From: Pseudomonadota bacterium | GTDB lineage: Bacteria > Pseudomonadota > Zetaproteobacteria > Mariprofundales > Mariprofundaceae | Assembly (NCBI GenBank): GCA_002401635.1 | Contig: NVTQ01000017.1 | Coordinates: forward strand, 1,946-9,331 | DNA length: 7,386 nucleotides | Reading direction: 5' to 3' | Shown: in pieces, positions 1-5,002 of the stretch | How the letters are laid out: each line of letters begins with the position of its first letter | Position numbering within the stretch: the stretch's first letter is position 1 | Notes under the pieces: generated by a model | Seen by the model: only the letters and a program-made list of their open reading frames with translations | Told to the model about the DNA's origin: nothing | Database searches by the model: none | Made by a program: the position numbers and the translations under genes

Positions 1-641
1 ATATACGTTAGAAGTTGTTTGTATTCTTTTGCATCATCTGCGGAAACAAGCAGGCTAATTGTTTCATCTTTGGGTGAAGGAATATCTTGCCAGCGGCACT
101 CTAAACCACTGAAATCGACTTCAGGCATGTTTTCGATGATGTCGTAACAGTAGCTTGCATCAGATTTGATGAGTGCATCGCCTTGACTCATACCACCACC
201 GAAGAAAATTGCTTGTTTATAGTCTTTGGAAATCTCATGTTTGGCAACGAGCAAATCAATGCCTTTATCTTTTAATGTCTGTACTGAAATTGAGCCAATT
301 CTTAGGTGTAAATTAAAATCGCGTTCGGATTTTTCTTTGGTGGCAAGTAGGGCAAGTTTAGTCTGCTCAAAGTGAGAGTTCGGTACGAGAATAGATGCAC
401 CATCACCACCAAACACAAATGGAATTTCAATGTCTGAGCAGGCATTTAGCACAGCAACAATTGACATGGCACCAATCATATTGACATCTTTATAGCAGCC
501 ATCTTTGATGGCTTGGGTTGAGCCTTGAATATCTGCGATAAATAAGTGCCAGGTGCTGTCAAAAGGGGTGTATGCATCCATATCAAATGATGCATTAAAG
601 TCTTTGTAGGCAGGGATATTACGCCAAAAATTTGTAGTCAC
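1..641 (-). CDS. DUF3095 family protein, N-terminal part, cut by the left edge
   Basis: The reading frame is open from a GTG at 641-639 to the left edge (213 codons plus 2 bases), so the C-terminus is missing. It begins MTTNFWRNIPAYKDF. The start is chosen because AAGGAG lies about 7 nt upstream and homology to the family begins here. The protein matches my recollection of DUF3095: FIADIQGST at about residues 34-42, VNMIGA at 53-58, FVFGGDGAS at 75-83, a FFGGG run near the middle, and GLECRW near the right end. The aspartate in the first motif and the GGDG motif resemble metal-binding and catalytic segments of class III nucleotide cyclases, and some family members are annotated that way, but cyclase activity is not established for the family. 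No transmembrane segment is visible in this part. It is separated from lipA by about 400 nt of non-coding DNA, so an independent promoter is likely. Function is unknown; the family call is fairly firm. Confidence 0.85.
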   Translation of the reverse strand, partial: MTTNFWRNIPAYKDFNASFDMDAYTPFDSTWHLFIADIQGSTQAIKDGCYKDVNMIGAMSIVAVLNACSDIEIPFVFGGDGASILVPNSHFEQTKLALLATKEKSERDFNLHLRIGSISVQTLKDKGIDLLVAKHEISKDYKQAIFFGGGMSQGDALIKSDASYCYDIIENMPEVDFSGLECRWQDIPSPKDETISLLVSADDAKEYKQLLTY

Positions 642-645
642 CTTA

Positions 646-652
646 CTCTCCT
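646..652 (-). promoter_or_regulatory. Ribosome binding site for the DUF3095 gene
   Basis: On the minus strand AAGGAGAG precedes the GTG at 641 by about 6-7 nt. This strong Shine-Dalgarno match decides the non-ATG start, since no ATG lies in frame at a sensible place before the conserved FWRNIPAY segment. Confidence 0.75.
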
Positions 653-676
653 TATATCGCTTAGCCTATAGTGACT

Positions 677-702
677 CAGACAGTGGCTTACCGCCATGCC
701 TG
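677..702 (-). promoter_or_regulatory. Stem-loop in the DUF3095 leader
   Basis: Read on the minus strand, CAGGCATGGC pairs with GCCACTGTCTG around the loop GGTAA. This gives about 10 base pairs with one G-U pair and one bulged C. It lies about 35 nt before the start codon, so it would sit in the 5' untranslated region if transcription starts upstream. There is no U-run after it, so it does not look like an intrinsic terminator. A regulatory role is inference. Confidence 0.4.
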
Positions 703-759
703 CATGCTTTTATCGGGCATCCACTCAAACTTATGCGATGAAAAAACATGAACCTCTGC

Positions 760-774
760 ATTCCCCTAGGGAAT
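760..774. repeat. Short palindrome, possible operator
   Basis: ATTCCC and GGGAAT flank a 3-nt centre (CTA), a perfect 6-bp inverted repeat about 120 nt upstream of the DUF3095 start. The size and position would suit a binding site for a dimeric regulator, but a repeat this short can arise by chance. Confidence 0.3.
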
Positions 775-840
775 ACTCTCTTGTTTCAACATTCACCTGA
801 TCGCGAGGGCAACTTTGTCGGCAACAATATTCATAAGTTA

Positions 841-1011
841 CTATAGGGCATCTCGAAAAACCTCGCACGAGTCAAACGCCGCTATTTTTCGTTCATGACA
901 AGGCGTGATGAAATGAGCAATAGCAACGCTATTGTTCATTTTATCCAACGCGGGCAGGGGCAAAAAGAGCAAGTTTGACGAAATAGTGAGGTTTTTCGAG
1001 GTGCCCTATAG
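841..1011. mobile_element. 171-bp imperfect palindromic element with 26-bp terminal inverted repeats (MITE-like)
   Basis: The left end (841-866, CTATAGGGCATCTCGAAAAA...) and right end (986-1011) are inverted repeats matching at 24 of 26 positions; both mismatches leave G-U pairs in a plus-sense transcript. Inside, GTCAAAC (871-877) pairs with GTTTGAC (973-979). The centre is an 18-bp hairpin (907-924 with 928-945, 3-nt loop AAC) with two G-U pairs. The whole element can therefore fold into one long rod. There is no ORF of note, so it is non-autonomous. CTATAG occurs at both ends and is itself palindromic, so a TA, CTA or similar target duplication could be hidden in the tips and the exact boundaries are uncertain. 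It starts 40 nt past the lipA stop, where it could also shape the 3' end of the lipA mRNA. I cannot assign it to an insertion sequence family from the sequence alone. Confidence 0.75.
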
Positions 1012-1050
1012 AAGCTGTGCAGGCAATCAAAGTGTTATACATCACGCTTT

Positions 1051-1980
1051 TTATATCTTTTTGAGCTTTAACGCTTCAAATACTTCATCCGCATGAAAGG
1101 ATGAGCGAACAAGTGGCCCTGATGCCACCATGCCGAAGCCTTTTTTCTCTGCCAGATACTTCAATTCATCAAACGCTTCGGGAGTCCAATATTTCATCAC
1201 AGGATGATGCTGTTCACTGGGGCGCAGATATTGACCAATGGTGAGAATATCAATGCCAGCCTCACGCATATCATCCAGCACCTGCAAAATTTCATCGCGC
1301 TCTTCACCAAGACCAACCATCAACCCTGATTTTGTAACAATATTACTATCAAGCTCTTTTGCCCGCTGCAATAAACGCAATGATGTGTAATAACGTGCGC
1401 CTGGGCGCACAGAGCGATACAAGCGAGGCACGGTTTCAAGGTTGTGATTAAAAATATCGGGTTTGGCATCCATAATGGTGTTTAGGCAACTTGATGGTTT
1501 GCGTTGGAAATCAGGTGTAAGAATTTCAATGGTAACATCAGGCTGGCGAGCTTTTAGCTCGCGAATCACCGTTGCATAATGTCCTGCGCCACCGTCTTTA
1601 AGATCGTCGCGGTCAACGGATGTAATCACCACATGTTTTAAGCCAATTTGCGCCACCGCTTTGGCGAGATTAATGGCCTCATTGGGGTCAACAGCATCGG
1701 GTTTGCCTGTGGCAACATCACAAAAGGCACAGGTGCGTGTGCAGACACGCCCAAGAATCATGAATGTGGCAGAGCCTTGTTTCCAGCAGTCGCCAATATT
1801 TGGGCAAGAAGCTTCTTCACAGACGGTGTTTAAATTTAACTCACGCATCATGCGCGTGATTTGTTTGTATTCGGGAGACATAGGTGCACGGACTTTTAGC
1901 CAAGATGGTTTGCCAATCATTGGCTCACCTTGAGATTCAGTTCGTGTTTCAATCTGGATAGGAATAACTTTACGACTCAT
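1051..1980 (-). CDS. lipA: Lipoyl synthase (radical SAM)
   Basis: LipA inserts two sulfur atoms into protein-bound octanoyl groups, giving the lipoyl cofactor of pyruvate and 2-oxoglutarate dehydrogenases and the glycine cleavage system. The 309-residue length is normal for the family. Both iron-sulfur motifs are intact: the LipA-specific CX4CX5C (C54, C59, C65, in [15 protein letters not shown]) holding the auxiliary cluster that supplies sulfur, and the radical SAM CX3CX2C (C80, C84, C87, in CTRTCAFC). The C-terminal RSSF motif (292-295) carries the serine known to ligate the auxiliary cluster. There is no strong Shine-Dalgarno sequence before the ATG at 1980. A second in-frame ATG at 1920 (M21, 290 residues) has AAGGTGA 5 nt upstream and is a real alternative. 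I kept the longer form because IPIQI near its N-terminus resembles typical LipA N-termini. No lipB is present in the window, so the octanoyl transfer step must be encoded elsewhere. Confidence 0.96.
   Translation of the reverse strand: MSRKVIPIQIETRTESQGEPMIGKPSWLKVRAPMSPEYKQITRMMRELNLNTVCEEASCPNIGDCWKQGSATFMILGRVCTRTCAFCDVATGKPDAVDPNEAINLAKAVAQIGLKHVVITSVDRDDLKDGGAGHYATVIRELKARQPDVTIEILTPDFQRKPSSCLNTIMDAKPDIFNHNLETVPRLYRSVRPGARYYTSLRLLQRAKELDSNIVTKSGLMVGLGEERDEILQVLDDMREAGIDILTIGQYLRPSEQHHPVMKYWTPEAFDELKYLAEKKGFGMVASGPLVRSSFHADEVFEALKLKKI
1926..1931 (-). promoter_or_regulatory. Shine-Dalgarno-like site supporting an internal lipA start
   Basis: AAGGTG on the minus strand lies 5 nt before the in-frame ATG at 1920-1918, inside the annotated lipA reading frame. 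The ATG at 1980 has no comparable site. If this one is used, LipA begins [10 protein letters not shown]. Confidence 0.35.
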
Positions 1981-2032
1981 GTGCGAAGCATAACGTGAAT
2001 ATGCTAAGACGGGTATGACTTAAGATTGGAAC

Positions 2033-2061
2033 GTTATCAATGAAGCGCCCTTTTTAAACAA
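2033..2061 (-). promoter_or_regulatory. Possible sigma-70 promoter for lipA
   Basis: On the minus strand, TTGTTT (2061-2056), a 17-nt spacer and GATAAC (2038-2033) lie 52 nt or more upstream of the lipA start, within the 144-nt gap after plsC. The match to consensus is moderate, and an equally weak match could occur by chance. If it is absent, lipA would depend on read-through from gmhB-plsC. Confidence 0.25.
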
Positions 2062-2124
2062 TGTTTCTCATGTGTGCCGTGGAGCAGAGGCTTTTTCTAT
2101 TGTCGAGCCCAGCATGTATAAGTG

Positions 2125-2841
2125 CTAGCCACCCAACTCTCGGGTATGCTTTTCCACATCATTTTTCAATGTTTCCAAAAGCTCTTTGCGGCTTGTGCAG
2201 GCAATAGTATCCGCAGAAATAAATGGCAAAAATCGTACGGTAATGGTGCCTGGTTTTTTGATGAATCCACGTTTTGGCCAACATAGAGCAGCATTGTGTG
2301 CCATGGGTAAAATGCCAACCTCAGCTTTTTGAGCCAGCACAATGCCGCCAGCTTTATAATCACCAGACTCGCCAATGTTGGAGCGTGTTCCTTCTGGGAA
2401 AATAACGACCCACTTACCTTGTTTTAATAAAGCCGAACCATCGGTGTTTACCTGCTTGATGGCTTCGCGCGGATTGCCGCGACGGATACCAATGGTTTTG
2501 ATGGCCCATAAAGCCCAGCCAAATAATGGGATATAAAACAATTCGCGTTTAAGGATCCAAACATACGGCGGAATCAAGCTTGGCATGATGATGGTTTCAA
2601 AGGCTGACTGATGTTTCGCCATGACCACACAAGATTCACTGGGAAAGTGCTCTTGCCCCTCAATGCGAATTTTAATGCCGCATAAGTAACGTGCGAAGAA
2701 TAATATGCTTTTTGACCATAATTTTGCCCAAAACCAAGCGCTAGGAAGCCCAAATAATCTAAAAAATAATAGCAAAGGAGAGAAGGTAAATGTTGCGATA
2801 AAAAAGCATAGGTTAAAGAGCGTTGAACGAAGTAATAGCAT
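2125..2841 (-). CDS. plsC: 1-acyl-sn-glycerol-3-phosphate acyltransferase (PlsC/AGPAT family)
   Basis: This enzyme acylates lysophosphatidic acid to phosphatidic acid at the inner membrane, a central step of phospholipid synthesis. At 238 residues it is normal in length. The first 30 residues form a hydrophobic segment (LFNLCFFIATFTFSPLLLFF) that anchors it in the membrane. Acyltransferase motifs appear in order: I, KHQSAFE (76-82), with the catalytic histidine H77 in the HX4E form that many proteobacterial relatives use instead of HX4D; II, TIGIRRG (116-122); III, FPEGTRS (148-154), which binds the glycerol phosphate; IV, GILPMAHNA (176-184). It starts 1 nt after the gmhB stop and has no visible Shine-Dalgarno site of its own, so translation is probably coupled to gmhB. 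A gmhB-plsC pair is a known arrangement in several proteobacteria. A lyso-ornithine or other AGPAT-family substrate cannot be excluded. Confidence 0.92.
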   Translation of the reverse strand: MLLLRSTLFNLCFFIATFTFSPLLLFFRLFGLPSAWFWAKLWSKSILFFARYLCGIKIRIEGQEHFPSESCVVMAKHQSAFETIIMPSLIPPYVWILKRELFYIPLFGWALWAIKTIGIRRGNPREAIKQVNTDGSALLKQGKWVVIFPEGTRSNIGESGDYKAGGIVLAQKAEVGILPMAHNAALCWPKRGFIKKPGTITVRFLPFISADTIACTSRKELLETLKNDVEKHTRELGG

Positions 2842-2842
2842 G

Positions 2843-3433
2843 TTAATGTTTTAAGATACTGCAAACAGCAGCCGCCAAATCTGGGAATGCTTGAATATGC
2901 GGGTCATGCAAGCGGGCTTTGGCAAGGATGTCCGCAGCATCACCATAACCACTCTGTACGAGAATACCTGAAACATTCGCCGCCCATGCCGCCTGCATAT
3001 CACGCAAAGAATCGCCAATCATATAAACACTTTGTGGTTCAGTGCTAAGATTTAGAGCAGTGAGGGAATCAAGCATCATGCCTGGCAACGGTTTGCGGCA
3101 TGTACAGCCATCATCTGGCGCATGTATGCAGTAAGCGACATGATCAATCTGCCCACCCAATGCTTCGATGGACAACAGCATTTTGGCATGAATGTTTTGG
3201 AATATGGCATTGTCTATCATGCCACGACCGACCGCAGATTGGTTGCTTACAATAGCCACTGGGATATTAGCTTGGGTAAGTTTGGCAATCGCTTCTAAGC
3301 TTCCTGGAATTGCACGCCATTGCTCAGGGCTTAAAATATAATCGGGCGAATCGAAATTAATAACGCCATCACGATCCAGTAAAATGGCTTTGGGCAATGT
3401 TGGCTCTAGATTAGGCATGCCGTACATTAACAT
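2843..3433 (-). CDS. gmhB: D-glycero-beta-D-manno-heptose 1,7-bisphosphate 7-phosphatase
   Basis: This HAD-superfamily phosphatase removes the 7-phosphate from heptose bisphosphate on the way to ADP-heptose for the LPS inner core, in the cytoplasm. HAD motifs are complete: I, LLDRDGVIN (nucleophile D20, acid/base D22); II, VSNQSAVGRG (S63-N64-Q65); III, K114; IV, GDSLRDM (D141, D145). The zinc loop that separates GmhB from most other HAD enzymes is present as C102-x-H104-x5-C110-x-C112, followed by RKPLPGM. HisB-N, which shares the fold and zinc loop, is less likely because no histidine genes are nearby and the loop reads as GmhB. The 196-residue length fits. ATGs at codons 1, 3 and 6 are all possible starts; the GmhB core needs only the last. 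The first ATG is preceded by GAAGTGA 4 nt upstream, but it sits inside an 11-bp inverted repeat. Confidence 0.92.
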   Translation of the reverse strand: MLMYGMPNLEPTLPKAILLDRDGVINFDSPDYILSPEQWRAIPGSLEAIAKLTQANIPVAIVSNQSAVGRGMIDNAIFQNIHAKMLLSIEALGGQIDHVAYCIHAPDDGCTCRKPLPGMMLDSLTALNLSTEPQSVYMIGDSLRDMQAAWAANVSGILVQSGYGDAADILAKARLHDPHIQAFPDLAAAVCSILKH

Positions 3434-3452
3434 GAAATCACTTCATGTTAAT
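3426..3452. repeat. Perfect 11-bp inverted repeat over the gmhB start codon
   Basis: ATTAACATGAA (3426-3436) and TTCATGTTAAT (3442-3452) flank a 5-nt loop. In the gmhB mRNA the annotated ATG (3433-3431) lies in the 3' arm and the Shine-Dalgarno-like GAAGTGA lies at the loop. The 5' arm holds another ATG that reads ATG AAG TGA, a two-codon mini-ORF ending 4 nt before the gmhB ATG. This could be an RNA hairpin that masks initiation, or a DNA operator. Confidence 0.55.
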
Positions 3453-3489
3453 GGCTATGGAATTGGTCACGTGTGAAGATGCCACCTTG

Positions 3490-3517
3490 GGCGCAGATAT
3501 TCTTATAAAGTTGCGCC
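3490..3517. promoter_or_regulatory. Inverted repeat in the divergent intergenic region, possible shared operator
   Basis: GGCGCA (3490-3495) and TGCGCC (3512-3517) form a perfect 6-bp inverted repeat with a 16-nt AT-rich centre. The right arm overlaps the candidate -35 box (TTGCGC, 3511-3516) of the plus-strand gene. The centre also contains TATAAG on the minus strand, a -10-like element that could serve gmhB. Its position between divergent genes suits an operator; binding is inference. Confidence 0.35.
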
Positions 3518-3539
3518 TGATTCATTTATGGTTTAAAAT
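3511..3539 (+). promoter_or_regulatory. Candidate sigma-70 promoter for the zinc-finger/pseudopilin unit
   Basis: TTGCGC (3511-3516), a 17-nt spacer and TAAAAT (3534-3539) lie 45 nt before the ATG at 3585. The spacing is ideal and the -10 box is close to consensus. It is the best promoter-like match I found in the window. Confidence 0.5.
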
Positions 3540-3584
3540 ATTAGATTGTCTGAAAAGTAAGTCTCTGAGGGGTTATTTGGATTC

Positions 3585-4265
3585 ATGGATAAGCATGGTG
3601 GTGTGCAAGATAGTGTAGCCAAACAAATGCGACGGCCTTTTGTTGTAAGAAATGGCGAGCGCACGCATAGTGTTTACTGCTGCCAGCATGCTGATGAAGT
3701 TGCTACGTTTTATTGTATGGTTTGTCATAAGCCGTATGGCGAAGAGTGCGTTGGTGAGGAAAGAGGTGAGAAAAGTGTCTGCATTGTATGTGCAGATTCT
3801 AAGTTAAAACGCGATACTGAGCATGTTAATAAAAAGAGAAATATTCGGCGTGGTTTGATTGGTGTGGTTGCTTTGATTGCTGTGATTCTTTTGGCAGTAA
3901 ATATTTTCATCATGATAAAATATAGCTCAATATCGGTGTTGCCGAGTCAACCAGAATTAACCCAACAGATTTCAGGCTTAATCGAATGTCGGCATCGTTT
4001 GGAGAATTTAGCCAAGCATGCAGCCTCTTTTCAAGAGGCTTTTGAGCATCCCCCAGAGAGTTTGGAAGATTTGAAGAATCTTGTTGATAACCCTGCATTG
4101 ATGCTTGAGCCAGAGACAGGTGTGCCATTCTTGATTTCATCCGATAAGCAGCATCGGATTAAAATAATTTGTCCGCACCCAGAAGCACACGGACTGGCGG
4201 CTTTGTATGCCATTCCTGGCAAGCCTGCTAAAATGCTTTACGCAAATACACAGGGGTTGGAATAA
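3585..4265 (+). CDS. B-box-like zinc finger membrane protein of unknown function
   Basis: I do not recognise a named family for the whole protein (226 residues). Residues 32-69 form a cysteine/histidine cluster: C32-x2-H35-x8-C44-x2-C47-x7-C55-x10-C66-x2-C69. The spacing and HKPY...EEC text resemble a B-box zinc finger, common in eukaryotic TRIM proteins and occasional in bacteria, with one expected cysteine replaced by glycine (G52). A basic stretch (KKRNIRRG, 83-90) precedes a single transmembrane helix at about 91-112. By the positive-inside rule, the zinc finger should be cytoplasmic and residues 113-226 periplasmic. The periplasmic part has a helix-rich start and a PPESLEDL segment (156-163) that recalls the conserved pseudopilin core, but it lacks a prepilin cleavage site. 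GAGGGG is about 12 nt before the ATG, a poor spacing. The next gene, a pseudopilin, starts 2 nt after the stop, so the two are almost surely co-transcribed. A scaffold or assembly role is a guess. Confidence 0.75.
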   Translation: MDKHGGVQDSVAKQMRRPFVVRNGERTHSVYCCQHADEVATFYCMVCHKPYGEECVGEERGEKSVCIVCADSKLKRDTEHVNKKRNIRRGLIGVVALIAVILLAVNIFIMIKYSSISVLPSQPELTQQISGLIECRHRLENLAKHAASFQEAFEHPPESLEDLKNLVDNPALMLEPETGVPFLISSDKQHRIKIICPHPEAHGLAALYAIPGKPAKMLYANTQGLE

Positions 4266-4267
4266 TT

Positions 4268-4990
4268 ATGTTAGGCGAGATTCCATCCAAAAAGTTATCA
4301 CTAGGTTTTACATTAATCGAATTGATGATCGTGATTAGCATCATTGGTATTTTGGCGGCAACGTCCGTACCATCATATAAGATGTATTTGGATAAGGTGC
4401 GCTTACTGGCTGGTGAAGTAGAACTAGTGCAGGCTTTAAAGGATTTTAGTGTATTGCAAGACTATAGCCCTCCGACGGGGCTGTTAGCAGATTTGGTTAG
4501 TGAAGGGTTTATCAAGGATATTCCTAATGACCCATGGACCAGCAGAGAAGCGGTTAGTACGGGTGCTGAGGAAGATGTGGATTGGTATTATAGCAATGAC
4601 GGTGAATCTTTAACGCTTTACGCTTACTCTCACCCCAATAGAAAGTATATCTTGCCTAGTTTTGGGAAAGCGCCACTTGATAATCCAGTTATAGTTTCAA
4701 AGGTAGTTGTAACACCGATAGTTGATGTAGATATAGGCAAGCCTGAATCCAAAGGGCGCACGAAAGATTCAACGGCTAAGACGAGCGACGAAGGCTCAGA
4801 GGTTAAGGAAAGCAGCCAAAATTCAGAGGCTGAAGGCAGCAATGAAGCGTCAGAGGTAAAGGGAAGCAACGGAAATTCAGAGACCAAAGACAGCAATGAA
4901 GCGTCAGAGGTAAAGGGAAGCAACGAAAATGCAGAGACCAAAGACAGCAATGAAGAGTCAGAGGTTAAAGACAGCAACGAAGACTCTTAA
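4268..4990 (+). CDS. GspG-like type II secretion/type IV pseudopilin with repetitive acidic tail
   Basis: The N-terminus is a class III prepilin signal: a short leader with KK, then LG|FTLIELMIVISIIGILAA, with cleavage expected after G13 and glutamate at mature position 5 (E18). The hydrophobic helix anchors the protein in the inner membrane before assembly. Residues 47-131 look like a small pseudopilin head: a helix (AGEVELVQALKDF), PPTGLLADLVSEGFIKDIPNDPW (cut here by description as residues 68-90) and a WYYSNDG segment, comparable with the PxDPWG and glycine-rich end of GspG. The core is followed by a linker and then residues 173-240, a Ser/Asn/Glu/Lys repeat without hydrophobic residues and so probably disordered. 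A tail of this size is unusual for GspG, which normally ends near the core. Translation is probably coupled to the zinc-finger gene 2 nt upstream. It could instead be a type IV pilus minor pilin. Confidence 0.85.
   Translation: MLGEIPSKKLSLGFTLIELMIVISIIGILAATSVPSYKMYLDKVRLLAGEVELVQALKDFSVLQDYSPPTGLLADLVSEGFIKDIPNDPWTSREAVSTGAEEDVDWYYSNDGESLTLYAYSHPNRKYILPSFGKAPLDNPVIVSKVVVTPIVDVDIGKPESKGRTKDSTAKTSDEGSEVKESSQNSEAEGSNEASEVKGSNGNSETKDSNEASEVKGSNENAETKDSNEESEVKDSNEDS
4784..4987 (+). repeat. In-frame tandem repeat: 27-bp (9-residue) unit in pairs of 54 bp
   Basis: Residues 173-240 of the pseudopilin are seven full copies plus five residues of a 9-residue unit with pattern S-(N/D)-x-x-(S/A)-E-x-(K/E)-x, for example SNEASEVKG and SNGNSETKD. 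Alternating units pair into an 18-residue (54-bp) higher-order repeat. Copies 4838-4891 and 4892-4945 differ at only 2 of 54 bases, so the last expansion is recent. The earlier copy (4784-4837) is more diverged, and the array ends with a partial copy at the stop codon. Confidence 0.9.
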
Positions 4991-5002
4991 AGACTTTGAA
5001 AA

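Larger units (their letters stand above)
642..840 (-). other. Long non-coding leader upstream of the DUF3095 gene
   Basis: I find no convincing coding sequence in this stretch. It holds a stem-loop at 677-702, a palindrome at 760-774, and a direct repeat on the plus strand (GGCAAC at 808-813 and 820-825, period 12). I could not pick out a convincing sigma-70 promoter, although one is expected here because the DUF3095 gene is isolated. I compared the leader by eye with the cyclic-di-GMP (GEMM-I) and cobalamin riboswitch consensus sequences and saw no real match. Confidence 0.5.

Noticed and set aside
660..740. Cyclic-di-GMP (GEMM-I) or cobalamin riboswitch upstream of the DUF3095 gene
   Set aside because: GCCACTG and a small stem first suggested one, but the other conserved boxes are missing, so I keep only an unassigned stem-loop.
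1648..1933. Two plus-strand ORFs inside lipA
   Set aside because: They lie wholly opposite a strongly conserved lipA and show no recognisable motif or ribosome binding site.
2041..2124. Intrinsic terminator after plsC
   Set aside because: A GCC...GGC pairing before a T-run on the plus strand is only 3 bp and on the wrong strand for plsC.
2166..2864. Two minus-strand alternative-frame ORFs within plsC
   Set aside because: They are in other frames of a gene with all four acyltransferase motifs.
3725..4222. Three minus-strand ORFs opposite the zinc-finger gene
   Set aside because: No motifs, and the plus-strand frame has a coherent zinc cluster, membrane helix and 2-nt spacing to the next gene.
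4630..4977. Minus-strand ORF of 115 codons opposite the pseudopilin
   Set aside because: Its Ser/Leu-rich repetitive text is the mirror of the Glu/Ser repeat on the plus strand; it has no domain and the plus frame has a clear prepilin signal.
4784..4987. CRISPR array
   Set aside because: The repeats are contiguous, in frame and without unique spacers; they encode a protein tail.
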